Source of the DNA: Nemertoderma westbladi
Lineage: Eukaryota > Xenacoelomorpha > Nemertodermatida > Nemertodermatidae
Length of the DNA stretch: 43,207 nucleotides
Assembly (NCBI GenBank): GCA_032718475.1
Contig: JAUCBJ010009077.1
Span: 1 to 43,207, forward strand
Direction of reading: 5' to 3'
The notes under the pieces were generated by a model that was given only the letters and a program-made list of their open reading frames with translations, searched no databases and was not told the origin of the DNA. The position numbers and the translations under genes are program-made. Below are positions 1 through 12,343 of this stretch, piece by piece. How positions within the stretch are numbered: position 1 is the first letter of the stretch; each line of letters starts with the position of its first letter.

Positions 1-620
1 GTGCTACATTACTAACTTAACCTAACACATTTAAAGCCATGTTGTTTTTAGCCGTTTTAACGCCACCCAGCGATGATCCATACGTACAGTATACCCATAA
101 TGGCAGGTATTAATTTACCTTAAACAAGCATTCATTGGAGATTTTATCCCTTACAAGTATGCCAAGATTATATTCCGTTCCCATGGTGCGTATATTGAAT
201 TGATTGGCTAACCTATTGTATAGGGTAACCACGGCATTTACAATAATTTCTCTATAATATGCCAAATCTTTTCTCTTTACTGTTTAGTAGGCCAATTGAG
301 CTATTAGCTTCATAAAACGAAGAACAATAGTTTGATTTATTCTCCTACCAATCGCTAATAATCTGGTGGAATTATTGTCATCGTTAAAGGAATGTCGATT
401 CTGGCATTTGGGTGAGGATTCTTTTAGTATCAGGAAGCTCCTAGTTAATTGTGAGGTTAGTCTAATTTAAATAATATTATTATTATTGTTTATTTATATT
501 ACCTACGAATTTAAATATATGTTTAACATTGTTAGTGTGTTGATGGTGTTTAAAGTATTTTAAGTCTTGAAGTTTGCAAGTTTGTGTGGGTTTGAAGTGA
601 CTTTATCGTTTATCGCCCAT
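1..620. other. AT-rich intergenic DNA
   Basis: No open frame of note, no domain-like translation and no repeat structure was recognised here. Confidence 0.5.
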
Positions 621-846
621 CCAATGTGAAGAATACCAGATTTTCACTTATCGGTCGAAATTCTACTGGAATTTTATACATATGAAAAATACAGTTATGT
701 ATTTTTTCAAATTTCTCCTTAAGTGTTTTCTAGAGCTTATTTCTGTCTTATAACCTGTATAGATACTTATTCGTTTATTGTTTTGGTTAGAATTAGCCCT
801 TCTGAAAGCTGTTGTTTTAGTGAAAACCTGGTATTCTTCACATGGG
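621..846. repeat. Short element with inverted ends (MITE-like), copy 1
   Basis: The two ends are inverted copies of each other: 621-650 matches the reverse complement of 819-846, sharing the core TGTGAAGAATACCAG. A second copy lies at 12344-12484 with the same ends and the same internal word TTTATTGTTTTGGTTAGA. Similarity between the copies runs a little past the right end (GGGTAAACT), so the true boundary may be further out. No target duplication was seen. A non-autonomous DNA transposon is the likeliest reading. Confidence 0.6.
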
Positions 847-939
847 GGTAAACTGCAAACTGAAATATAACACCAGAAAGTCTGCTATAATTCACATCGG
901 CCGTTATGCTGGTTTTACTTTACATACCTAACGGTAACG

Positions 940-1326
940 CTAGTGATCCACTGGTAACTCATGAGTCGTATGTCAAAAGTGTAGCTCAGTTGCTCCCGTG
1001 CTCCACTGGTAAGTTATAAGTCACATGTCTTTTTTTAGAAAATTATGAAATGAGTCTCACATTTTTTCTCTGTACAATATTTTCTGGCTTGTTGCTACCC
1101 AAAGTAACCAATCACAGGCCTCCCGCCGGATATAACTCATGAGTCGTATGTCAAAGATGTAACATGGGACATAATCACTTTCGACGTAACAAACGACTTA
1201 TGACATACCAGTGGAGACGCTCCCATTGAAACCAATGTGTTCTATAATTTATTTCTACTGATGAAATACGACTTATGACATACGACTTACCAGTGGAGCA
1301 CGGGCCTTCCCAGTGGAGCACGGGCC
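940..1326. repeat. Fold-back repeat built from ACTGGTAAGT/GTCGTATGTC words
   Basis: The word CCCGTGCTCCACTGGTAAGT near 995-1014 recurs as its reverse complement near 1284-1303, and a piece of it again at 1309-1326. ACTCATGAGTCGTATGTC occurs twice directly (near 957 and 1133), and reversed versions occur near 1194 and 1268. The block can fold on itself. It has no coding content and is probably a small fold-back transposon. Confidence 0.55.
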
Positions 1327-1655
1327 TTATTAATGCTCTTTTAATTCTTTCTTAACTAATAAATAAATTTAATATTCTTACAATGCACACTCAAAGACGA
1401 GATTAATTGCCGTCTTAAAGGAATGTTGATTGTTAACAAATAGTTTGCCGATGAATTTGAAATGTGTAATTTACCGAGCAATTATATCAGCTCGAAAAAG
1501 TCCGTCTTTCAGGCGGCGTTCACACCGAAATATGTCAACGTTCTATTTGATATCGATATCCTATAAGTACATACTTGGTCCGTGAATTCCCGGACCGAGA
1601 ATTTTCAATCCGCGAATTTGCTTTGATGTCTTACAAGTCTGTCTGTTTGTCTGAC

Positions 1656-2152
1656 TGTGGGGCGAGCCACGAAGTGAGTGAGCCTTAGCGTAGTGGTACC
1701 ATTAATCAACCTGTCGTTCTGTCGTTCTGTCGTTCTGTCGTGTTCAATTTTAAACGTTAATAACTCGGCCAATCTTTGATGAAATCTATCCAAACTTGGT
1801 ACACATGTTGTTTGGCAAAAGTTTAGAAATTTTCCAAGTAGAATTTCCGTGTGGCCTTCGAGAAGCTAAGATAATAGCAGTTAATTAGTTAATTAAGTTG
1901 ATTACGGTAAAAACACCATTTTCAACCTGCCTTTTAAAGGAAATTAATTGTTTTACAGTATAAGACTTCAATAATTATACTTAAAAAATATACAGATGTA
2001 ATCCGCATACTCCATTCTATTATAGTTTTTAATTAGTTCAAGTGATTTGCTTTAATAATCGTGTCTTTAATTGATCTAAAGTAATTAAACCGGCATAAAA
2101 AATGTATTCTCATTAAATACTGCTCATTTATTGGTTAACTCAAGTTGGCTTG
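1656..2152 (-). repeat. Dispersed repeat A, left arm of an inverted pair
   Basis: This segment matches the reverse complement of 8090-8604 over about 500 bp. Both carry an 8-bp tandem (GACAGAAC on one strand), with about three to four units here and six to seven in the other copy. Both end in the word TGTGGGGCGAGCCAC next to the array. The short open frame here is repeated in the other copy with a different array length, so it is not a gene. A weaker relative lies at 40770-41592. Confidence 0.7.
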
Positions 2153-3831
2153 TTTCCCAGCAACACTTGAGGTATTCAGTCAGCCTCGCTTGTAAGAGGC
2201 AGACTGCTGCTGCTGCTGGTAGCCATCCATTCACTCACTCTCCATTGAACTGGCTGATTGGAGGTGTGTGTGTATCGGGTTCAATGACATTAATATTATT
2301 ACTAAAGTAACTTCGGGATGTTAATATTCACTGGAGCTATGAGTCGAGTCTCTCTGGTTAGTTGAATGAATGAAATAAATAATTGTTTTACTGTTCCGAA
2401 TATCAATGTTTATTTCTGTAGGCCAACTTACTGTATTATTATTTAATCTAAATGTGCATAATAGTTTAAATAAATTATTTCATAATTTCATTCCAATTCA
2501 TACTGCTTACGCAACCATGCTAATTAGGTATATTAAATGGCAGGATTGTTTTTAATTAAAATTTTTACAGAGCAAACAAGTATATTGTATTTAACTGAAA
2601 GTTAATTTATTTCGGTAAGTAGGCCTTGCGGTTTGTTAGTTTAGTTAGTATAATAAGTATCAAATATATTACGTGCTGCTGTACAGTAAACGCGGCTTTG
2701 CGTTATTGAATTACAGAATTGGCGGTACAAAGTACATTAATAGGGATCAGGCATATTGCATTTATATAATTGTTGTTGTAAATGTACAATAATAAGCGCC
2801 ACTTTTATTTTAGTAACTGAAATGTGTATTTCATTTGTACCTGCAACCCATTAAAAAGGGCAGCTGAACATATCGCGGACAGGCTGACTATTCACCATAA
2901 CAAAAAAACCCAAATCGCCGCAGTTCCACTTACAGTTCCATATTATTCTGTTTTGCAATTCAACCCAATTTATCTGCTCTCTGCTACACGCGGTTTTATC
3001 CACGAGTTTTGTAAAGTCCCGACTTATCGGGAATGACATGAACTTAGCGTCCGGAATATTCTGAACAGATTAAATCTACTTGGCGCTGTAATACTGCATC
3101 CCGTTGTACCAGAAGTTATTAAAACATACCGGCCCCTCAAATGCGCTTGCAGTGGGTTAGAGAACAACATATACCGCCCCAGTACAACCGCTATTTTGAT
3201 AAGGTCCATAATATATAATATATATATATGGTCTAACATATGATAGTTCACTAATCAGCTAATAGGCCTATTAATTCGTGAGATTTCAATTTATAAATAA
3301 AACTAATATACGAGCTCATATGAGCTCAATTGATTGATTGATTGAAGGTATGACCGTTGTTGTGGGGGACTAGGTCTACCTGTCTAGCAGCTAATAACTC
3401 GTCCGTGGAGAGAATAATATAAGTCGAGGAACATAACGAAACGCGTTTAATTTATTTATTTATTCCAATTGGGGATGCTTTCTAACGCGGGAATGCGGTG
3501 CTATTAAACATCAACACATTCCTGCGCGTGCGTCGATATTGTGCACCCTAATACTAACAACCCACCCAGACACCCCCTAACCCTCACCCCCCCCCCCCCC
3601 CCCCCATCACCCAACATTACTATGTATAGATCAATGCAGCTCAATATATTAGTAAAGGTATCGTCTGATTAGCTTTCCTACACATGACCTCTTATCCTTG
3701 TAGTTGTTTATTTATTTACACTATTTTTTGTTGAGTAAATCTTTCTTATAGGGGGGGGGGGGGGGGGGGGGGGACTTATTCTGGACGAGCGCAACGATTG
3801 AACGACGCTTATAATAATTAAGACGAGTACG
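2153..3831. other. Intergenic DNA without recognised gene
   Basis: AT-rich sequence with no supported coding region. It contains a 19-base C run at 3587-3605 and a 23-base G run at 3751-3773. Confidence 0.5.
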
Positions 3832-4130
3832 GCGTTGATTATATTCATATACACCACCTGGCTTTGCATATTGAACGTGCGATTGGAAATAAGTTCGTTC
3901 TACCCTTCCGTGGGTGGTAGATGTCACGGTTATGTATTGGTGGTTGAGAAGGGTGGGGGGGGGGGGGGGGGGATTAAAAGGGGTGAACACGTACTGTCCC
4001 CCTTTCTTTGATTGATTGGTGGTGTGGGTAAATTTCTCAAAACCTGATTTTGTGATACAGTCGCTTAATTTTAATTTGTATCTCATAACTGGACCTCGTG
4101 CTGCGCGAAGGCCCCACGAACGTGTCATTA
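3832..4130 (-). repeat. Dispersed repeat B, left arm of an inverted pair
   Basis: It matches the reverse complement of 7363-7703, including the terminal words CGTGCTGCGCGAAGG and CCCACGAACGTG and a central homopolymer (G18 at 3955-3972 here, a C run in the other copy). A partial third copy in the same orientation lies at 41519-41592. The proline-rich open frame on the minus strand is only the translation of the homopolymer and its flanks. Confidence 0.7.
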
Positions 4131-4310
4131 CTACAGAAGAACAGATTTCAAACTACTCGTATTTGTTTTTTTCTATCATCTTCATATAAATCAAAACCTG
4201 GTCCACATAAACTAGACAACGTTTTTTTACGTTTTCTACTTTACGCTTTCTAGAAACACAATCTTTCGCAAAGGGTGTCAAGGGTACGCAGCAAACTTTT
4301 CCCGCGAGAA

Positions 4311-4632
4311 AGCTTCGCCCGCGTCAATTTTCGCCCGGAGCAATCTTCGCCTTCAAAATGAGCAACTATCGCCCGGCGGAAATCTTCGCCCGCGAGCAAC
4401 CATCGCCCAATAAACAAATATTTTTTTGTTTAGAAAAAGCCGAATCTGTGACCTGCTCCTTTCCCACAATTTGTTATTAAAATGGTAACTAACACAAACT
4501 TACTGGGCGAAGGTTGCTCACGGGCGAAGATTGCCTTGCGGGCGAAGGTTTCCACCGGGCGAAGGTTTCCCCCGGTTGTACGCGGGCGAAGATTGGATGC
4601 GGGCGAAGGTTGTACGCGGGCGAAGGTTGCAC
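4311..4632. repeat. Fold-back element with arms of iterated GGGCGAAG
   Basis: The left arm (4311-4408) holds about six TTCGCCC-type words and the right arm (4504-4632) about seven GGGCGAAG words, each about 17-18 bp apart. A roughly 95-bp AT-rich loop separates the arms. Arms made of short tandem units are typical of fold-back (FB-like) transposons. The loop carries the word ACCTGCTCCTTTCCC, also found in the repeat at 37868-38038. Open frames across the arms are by-products of the repeats. Confidence 0.65.
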
Positions 4633-5004
4633 CCAACCGTGTCAAGCTCATATTATTATGTATGACCCGTCCGTCTGTCTGCATGTCATGTACATGTCTA
4701 TCAGTATTTCAGTCAAAAAATGAGTTCTCTAAGGGAGTTTCCTAGTGAGTGGTTTCATTCCCAGAGGCAGTTTTCACATTTGAGGGAATCTAGAGTGTAT
4801 GTGTATAACGTGTATCTTTCCCTGATTACATTTCTGTGTGTATGTTTGTCGGTCCATAGGTCTCTCTACCCAGTCCATTGATATTCAAACTTATTACATT
4901 CTACATTCCTGACCACCATATTTGTGAGCGATAACTTGGTATCATATAATATACGTGACAAGGTTTTATTGAACGCTCATTTTGAGTCCAAAAAGACAGA
5001 CTGA
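4633..5004. other. Intergenic DNA
   Basis: No gene or repeat structure was recognised, apart from short CTGT-rich words. Confidence 0.45.
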
Positions 5005-5214
5005 ATGTCTGACCTTCTGACAGACAGCCATACATACACTTTGGATATGTCTGACCTTCTGACAGACAGCCATACATACACTTTGGATATGTCTGACCTT
5101 CTGACAGACAGCCATACATACACTTTGGATATGTCTGACCTTCTGACAGACAGCCATACATACACTTTGGATATGTCTGACCTTCTGACGGACAGCCATA
5201 CATACACTTTGGAT
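5005..5214 (+). repeat. 42-bp tandem repeat, five copies
   Basis: Five head-to-tail units of 42 bp, nearly identical (one A/G difference in the last unit), beginning with ATGTCTGACCTTCTGACAG. Because 42 is a multiple of 3, most frames stay open on both strands. This explains the overlapping small frames, and none looks like a gene. Confidence 0.9.
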
Positions 5215-7362
5215 TCCACCAATTTTAGTAAATTGAACTACTTCCGTATTTTTGACTGACCAACAAACAGACATATAGACATACACATACTGTACATACT
5301 GTACATACAGATTAACAGCTAGACGGACTGGGTGGGTATAAACATAATAAAGAGCATTACACGCTTTGGGAAATATTGGATTCACAGAAAATGTGAACTT
5401 CAGTTTCGGTTCAATCTAAGTGTGTTAATGGTTTTGGTTTATAAAGATGATAGAAAAATAATATATCAGAGTAGTTTGACTGTTCTAACAGGCAGACATA
5501 GGAAATCAATACAAAATCTCGAATCGAAAATGTACGGTCCGGGAATGTAAATAAGATAATTCTTTTATCTTTTAAGTCATTACTAGTACTACTTTTTATG
5601 TCATAGCAAATAATTCACATACAGTACAGTATAATTACCGTACTTCGGTCTACGGCTGCAGTAGGCCTACAGATATACACTGGACTATACAGATTAATTT
5701 ACTTCAGGTATTATTATATCCGGTGTGTTTATCACTTCTCACATTCTCTGTAATCCTATTGGTCAATTAGAAGTGAATAACATATATTATTATTACGACA
5801 TTATTATATTACAATATTGAATGGGTAATAACTTTATTATTACCGGGGTAACAGATTATTGAGTTATTTTACGAGATATTTACTCGAGGGACGAGTTGTA
5901 AACCCGAGGCGAGTGTAACTAATTAGTGTAATTACAAAGCTCTTATATATCCATAGGGTATTCGTCTTTGATCGCCTTTATTACCACGTGGAATGTGTCT
6001 CATTCAATTAGTTTTCGGATAATTTCTCACACATTTTCGATTCTTTCTATATTTTGAAATTGTCTCTTTTTGCAGCTGCACACAAACACTAGCTAAGTTG
6101 GTAACATAAAGGGGGTGGGGGGGGGGGGGGGGGTGGTATACCCCCTCAGGTCACATTTTCAAATTGTTGTTTCTTTTTTTCACCTAGAGCAGAATTTAAT
6201 GAGGATTACAAATCTGAAAACCGCTTTGTGAGTCCTCTTTTACAGTAGTTCTCGAGTTATACCTGTATTTTCCCTATGACGTTCTATCCGTCAAATTTTA
6301 AGAAAGACAGAAGTCCGACAGACAGACAGACAGACTAGATTCCACTAAACATTAAAACTGACCCCGAAAACCCCCGTAATGAAAATTTTACCTCTTTGGT
6401 GTGCATCCTTCGTACCAGAAATAATTAACCAACCAGAACACAAACAACCAATTTTGGCGGGGAGGTTTAAACTTTGAAGGGCATTTTCTCGGAATGACAT
6501 TTTTCAATTTCAAATCACTACTCCTCCGTCATTTTTCAACCAATTTTCTTCATTTTTGGCTCATTCACTCTGGCAGCTCTTTAAAAGTTATCTTATGGAA
6601 TTTTAATAAAAATTACCATTTTGTGTAATTTGCCAATTTTAATAAAAAATATGGTAATTAATTAATTTAATTAATTAATTTAACAACAATAGTTTCATGT
6701 GCTATTTTACATCAGATAACTACGGAGCTCCTAAAGGGACATTAGTAAAGAAATATATATTTTCTCTATATATTTTTTAAAGTAACACGTTCTAAGCTAA
6801 AAGGTGTTACTAATAATATCAGAAAAACATAAGTATCTTCACAAATGTTCCTTTATGGAACTATATTCATAGAGAACTTGTTGCAAAATATCAGCACACT
6901 GTGAACGGTGTAAAGTGCTACTTTACACACAAATATGTAAATAGTTATTGTGATGATTGCCATGACAACCCTATGACACCCATTATAATCCATTCAACCC
7001 AACTCTATTAGAAGCAACTATTTATTAACCGACGCAAACGCAGCTAATATATTTTCTGCTATACTTTATTAGAGTTAAATGCCAGCCATTATAATTAATT
7101 ATGCTATATAATATATTATTATTAGTTGAATTGGTAACATTTTCTATGAATTCATTACACGCGTTGTTGACTTCATACTTGTGCCTCCTTTATATCAAAG
7201 TAAGCTTAATACGTCAATCACGGAGTGATAAATTAACTATAACAATAAGTTTGCAATAAATTTTAATATTATTTAAATATAGTCGAAGCACAATAATAGT
7301 ATTAGATGTGAGTAAACCCGATTTGGGAGTGGGGCTGTCTTAATCACATTAACAATAAAAAT
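5215..7362. other. Intergenic DNA without recognised gene
   Basis: AT-rich sequence with a 17-base G run at 6117-6133 and a GACA-type microsatellite near 6318-6334. No supported coding region. Confidence 0.5.
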
Positions 7363-7703
7363 AACACGTTCGTGGGGCCTTCGCGCAGCACGAGGCCCAG
7401 TTATGAGATACAAATTAATATCGAGCGACTGTATCACAAAATCAGTATTTAACTTTATAAATTAGTAAAATTTAGAAATTTAACCACACCGCCAATCAAT
7501 CAAAAAAAGAGGGACAGTACGTGTTCAGCCCTTTAAATCTGCACCCCCACCCCACCCCACCCCACCCCCCCCCCCCCCCACCCTTCCCACCCACCAATAC
7601 ATAACCGCGACATCTACCACCCACGGAAGGTAGCACGAACTTATTTCCAATCGCACGTTCAATATGCGAAGCCAGGTGGTTTATAGGAATATAATCTACG
7701 CAG
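7363..7703 (+). repeat. Dispersed repeat B, right arm of an inverted pair
   Basis: Inverted copy of 3832-4130. It begins with CACGTTCGTGGGGCC, has a C-rich tract with a 15-base C run at 7565-7579, and ends near the word GCCAGGTGGT. It is non-coding. Confidence 0.7.
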
Positions 7704-8089
7704 TACTAAATACAGTCGATGCAGTAATGAATGATATTCAAATAATTTATTTAATATACTGTTAATGCCTCTGAAAACTTAGACAATTAAAATACACAGA
7801 AATCCCATCAAAAAATAATAAGCATAATATTTTGAGAAATAAACAATTTTGGATATAAGCCTTCTGCAGTGGTAATCTTATTGACTGACAATCATTAAAT
7901 GAGATCTGTCTATTACCTGAGACTAAAGAACACAGACTCTATAGTGTAATAGGAGGTAGGGAATGCAGGTTTCAATCTCGTTAGGTCTAGCTGGCAGCCG
8001 TGTGGCTAGTTACATACAACCCCCCTCCACTGGCATTCCCAGCAACTGGCTCCCTTACACACACATCCCCCATCTATGTACCAGCCAAC

Positions 8090-8604
8090 TTGCAAGTTGG
8101 CCAATAAATGATCAGTATTTAATGAGAATCCATTTTTTATGCCGTTTTAATTACTTTAGATCAATTAAAGACACAATTATTAAAGCAAATCACTTGAACT
8201 AATTAAAAACTATAATAGAATGGCGTATGTGGATTACATCTGTATAATTTTTAATTATAATTATTTAAATCTTATACTGTAAAACAATTAATTTCCTTTA
8301 AAAGGCAGGTTGAAAATGGTGTTTTCACCGTAATCAACTTAATTAACTAATTAACTGCTATTATCTTAGCTTCTCGAAGGCCACACGGAAATTCTACTTG
8401 GAAAATTTCTAAACTTTTGCCAAACAACATGTGTACCAAGTTTGGATAGATTTCATCAAAGATTGGCTGAGTTATTAACGTTTAAAATTGAACACGACAG
8501 AACGACAGAACGACAGAACGACAGAACGACAGAACGACAGAACGACAGGTTGATTAATGGTACCACTACGCTAAGGCTCACTCACTTCGTGGCTCGCCCC
8601 ACAG
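8090..8604 (+). repeat. Dispersed repeat A, right arm of an inverted pair
   Basis: Inverted copy of 1656-2152. It carries a longer GACAGAAC array (about 8495-8546) and ends at GTGGCTCGCCCCACAG. The homologous stretch includes the long AT-rich segment from about 8100 to 8440. The segment 7704-8089 between repeat B and repeat A shows no supported gene. Confidence 0.7.
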
Positions 8605-9688
8605 ACAACTTTTCGGGTATTGATTCTAGTGTTTGTTAAGTGTTCATCCATTACACTTCACATCCACCTGCTATTCCTTTCGGCGGCTGATGGAGGGATT
8701 GTTTTAACATTCATGAAGACATCTGCAATCTATGCGAACTAAATGCTTCTTGTCTTAGTACTGTAGAAAATAATAACGTCAGGCTCTTTGCATTGTGTAG
8801 TAGATAAGCTGCCAGTGTAACTCTCAAATGCAGTTTATAAAACTAATCCCATCATTAAATTGAACGTTTAATAATTAATATTGTCAGAGTAAAGGATGAG
8901 AGTAGAGTTTAAAACGATATATCGCTTCCCTAGGGAGATATTTAAATGCAGTTTAAATAGTACCGGGACCAAGTCGTGCGTTAGAATAGCACTGAGAGTA
9001 AGATTAATTTAATTTTTAATGAAGAATTTGTTGAAAAATGTTGAAAAATTGTTGAAAAATTGAAGCAGTTATATAAATTCAATTGATAATTTTGAATTCA
9101 ATGCAATTCAAATATTCTTCGTGTGGATAAAAATTCAGATCGCAGAAGGATGCAAAGTAGACCATATAAAAAAGGAATTAAAATCTCGGCGTCACATGCA
9201 ACCATTGATCAGCCAACAGCAGTCAGTTGATCGTTAAGTGTCGCACCGGAACCGAAGGCATTCTCAAAAGGCCAAGCCAGGAATGAAATGAATTCCCCCT
9301 ATGTTTCTCTCTCTCATTCTGACTTCATTCTATCTAGTTTCATTTCCCGGCTCGGGTTCTTGTTTCTATTGAATCCCTTTACCATTTTTTTTTATGCTGG
9401 ACGATTTATTTTTAACGATCAATCGGCGGCTACAAAGAAATTATATGAATTTCTGTAAAATTCTTAAATTTTCTCACTTCTTTCATGCTTTATAAAAGCC
9501 TATAGGCTAATATAAAATACATGAAGTGGGGTATTCGCATAGAATGTAAGATTAATTCATACTACACCCATAATATTATGTTGATAAAATATACAAACTA
9601 AAAGCCCATTCCCCCTGATAAATGTTGCCCTCTAGTGGTAACTGCAAACAGGTCAAGCCCTCAAAAAGCCCTATGTCTCGAAAACCAT
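8605..9688. other. Intergenic DNA without recognised gene
   Basis: No coding or repeat structure that I can support was found, except short iterations of TTGAAAAAT near 9030-9060. Confidence 0.45.
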
Positions 9689-9696
9689 ATTATAGG

Positions 9697-10917
9697 TAGG
9701 GCTGGCAATCCCGGAGGGTTATTGAAATCCCGGGATTCCGGGATCAGAAATGGTCCAATCCCGGGATCCCGGGATTAATCCCGGGATTTAGAATTTCAGG
9801 AATAATGTAGGTGAAAAAATACTTGTGTCAATTAATAGCAATGAATTTCCTTTTTTTAATATTAATATTAGGTATCTATTACTGATACTGATACTGTTAA
9901 AGTAGTTAACTAAAGTTAACTAATATACAGTAGTTAACCTATAGTTAACTATTATACTGTAGTTAACAAACAGTTAATAAACAGTAGTTAATCGTTAACA
10001 ATTGTTCGACATTCTTCAGCGAATTTCTTAATATGCGAACTGACTGAATTATGTGAAATTGGCAAGGTGTATCCAGACCTTTGAAAAAGACAACGTAAAT
10101 CACACGATGTCTCAAACACAGAAAATGGAAGGCCATCCACTGCCTGACTGCTATTAATCTAGGTAGTACTGCATTGAGTGAATATTCCTTGGACCCAAAG
10201 TAGTTGTCGATTGTTAAAGTTTTTTGAATAGGCCTTGCTTTATTAGTAGATTTAACCTGAGCTTCAGTAATATCAGCGGTGTCGTTTTCATTGGAATTGG
10301 TGGTAATCTTCTTTTTAAGAAGGTTGGTATTATGCACGGATTTTAGGTGCGTGTGTAGACCTTTTGTAGATCCGCCACCACACTTTATTAACTTGTTACA
10401 CGGTGAATCACATACTTGAAATATACACTTAGCTACATCCCCGTGTCTAAGGAAGTTCTGCCATACTCCTTCAGATTTGAAATGTGTAAACTGTCCATCT
10501 GCCATTGTTATTATTTATAGAGGCCAACTCAAATTACCGGTAAAGGACCGGTACAACTAAACTACTGTAAGTATCAGTATCAGAAGCCTATGTCATTGCA
10601 AAGACAGGTGCGTCCTACTACCACTCAGCCAGTACTGGCCGGTACCGGTATGCATGCACAGTCCATCACATCCGGTATAGTTTCAGTTTGGCCCTATTGT
10701 AACAGTGTTACTGGTTTAGGCCTAGCCCTACCTACATGGACATTAATAATGACATTATTGTCACGATATACTGTATTAAATTGTTACTGTCAACCTGTGG
10801 AAATGCTTTAACCAAAATCCCGGGATTTTTGTTCTTGAATCCCGGGATTTCGGGATTGCATTTTATTCCGGGATCCCGGGATCCCGGAATCCCGGGATCC
10901 CGGGATTGCCAGCCCTA
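9697..10917 (-). mobile_element. hAT-type DNA transposon, internally deleted
   Basis: The ends are inverted repeats, TAGGGCTGGCAATCCCGG at the left and its near reverse complement at the right. The element is flanked by a perfect 8-bp duplication ATTATAGG (9689-9696 and 10918-10925). Eight-base target duplications and subterminal motif clusters (here iterated CCCGGGATT/AATCCCGGG) are hallmarks of hAT transposons. The 1221-bp length is too short for a full transposase. The minus-strand frame keeps only the N-terminal BED finger and the start of the catalytic region. Confidence 0.9.
9963..10505 (-). pseudogene. hAT transposase N-terminal remnant with BED zinc finger
   Basis: This is a 180-residue frame inside the hAT element. 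Around residues 12-60 it has a BED-finger pattern: an aromatic-rich start, a Cys pair, then the word STKGLHTHLKSVH, which carries the two zinc-binding His. Residues after about 105 (YSLNAVLPRLIAV) resemble the start of the hAT core. After that the reading becomes degraded (KGLDTPCQFHIIQSVR) and runs into AT-rich DNA. The RNase H-like DDE core and the C-terminal dimerisation region are absent. It is probably unable to transpose anything. A short DNA-binding product is conceivable but unproven. Confidence 0.75.
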
Positions 10918-10925
10918 ATTATAGG

Positions 10926-12343
10926 TATCACCTCACGGGGATTAAAACAACGATATGGGAGATGGATGGGGTCTAGCGGTAGACTTGGGGACTGTAGATG
11001 ATTGTAGACCACGAAATGGCTGAATACTTTCCCGACAGAGTTAAGAACTGCAAATAATTTCAGTGTTCCCAGAAAGACGCAAAAAACACTAATAAAAATC
11101 AGTAACAATTATTTGTCTTCCAGATATTTCGCCTCGTAACACCTCTAACTGGGGTCCGTTGAACTGATGATCTATCTAAGTCTGGGTAAAATCTCAACTT
11201 CTGGTCATATTTATATCTACAAATTTTCAACTGTCAGATTTACATCCCTAAAACTTACAGTATTAGCATGTCAAAATCGTGACGACAACAATAACACCTA
11301 GACCTACCGGAATTGACCCACCCCCATCTAACAGTGTCAGTTCACTGCTCTGCCAACTCCGTGGCTCGCCCCTCATATAACAAATGGAATCATGGAGCGT
11401 CTTTAGTTGGTGATGAAAGTGTATGAGCCGTCTCATACTAGCGTAGTAGGCCTCACGCTAGTCGGAACTGTGAGCCATGAGCCTGGAGCCATCACCGAAT
11501 GGTAATTTACTAGGACCTTTTTCTACAGTGTACATGTCGGGGTGTGGGTGTTTGAGTTAGAAGCCATTAATGTCCGTAGCCAATAAATACTTTACCCTTT
11601 CACTGGTGGCTAACAGTTGTGCTGCGCCAAGGCTCCAGCGTTTTGATACTATCACTACACCCATAGGCCTACTTTAACTTTATGGAGTTCATAATATTTC
11701 AATTTTTGAATAAAATATTTTATGCTTTGATGCGAGTTTATGTATTTCTTGGTCAAGTTAATCCTTTGAAGGTGAAGGAGGTGGTCTGTATAATATTTCG
11801 GAATATAACACGAAAATGAAACTATTTATTTAGTTATTCTGTACTGTAGATGTACAAATATAGTAACAGTAGGCCTACTGTATTCATTTGGTATTATATT
11901 AGAAGATTAGAATTTGCCATGTAATAATGAACTTCATATAGATAACTTCATATCGGGAACTTGTATACATAATTTACACGTATGCAGTTGTTGGGGAGTA
12001 TCAGGCCTACAGTAGCACAGTAAGTGTAGGTGGATATTATATTACTACGTTCTACGTACACATATGGAATTCTTGGCAGCTTGCGGCGATGAGTTTCTCT
12101 TATTGTTTATTGAAATAACAAAAATCTAAATTCCTGACAACTTAGCAACACAAAATTATTGTTAGAGACGCTTTGTTGTGTTCTTCAAGTAGACTGTAAA
12201 TATAATTGCAGCGTCATAGTTGGAAGGGGTCAAGACATGCCACTTTTGTTTTAATGAAGTAGTTTCCATGGCAAAATCAACACTACTAAATTGTTCGATT
12301 ATGCTCTCTTTAACAATAGTAACCTTAGTTAAAACAATTTCCG
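10926..12343. other. Intergenic DNA without recognised gene
   Basis: No supported coding region. A fragment CGTGGCTCGCCCC near 11360 matches the end of repeat A, and GTGCTGCGCCAAGG near 11620 resembles the end of repeat B, suggesting decayed copies. Several TAGGCCTAC words occur. Confidence 0.45.

Noticed and set aside
1605-1793. Small conserved protein encoded at both 1605-1793 (minus) and 8442-8639 (plus)
   Set aside because: Conservation is due to the underlying inverted repeat. The 8-bp array differs in length between copies and the C-termini differ.
3721-4128. Minus-strand proline-rich protein
   Set aside because: The proline runs come from G/C homopolymers, and the frame is part of a dispersed repeat whose inverted copy (7363-7703) lacks the frame.
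5005-5214. CRISPR-like array or small repetitive protein
   Set aside because: Units are contiguous 42-bp tandem copies without spacers, in a eukaryotic genome.
9963-10505. BED-finger frame as a host gene
   Set aside because: It lies wholly inside a hAT element with intact ends and target duplication, and lacks the rest of the protein.
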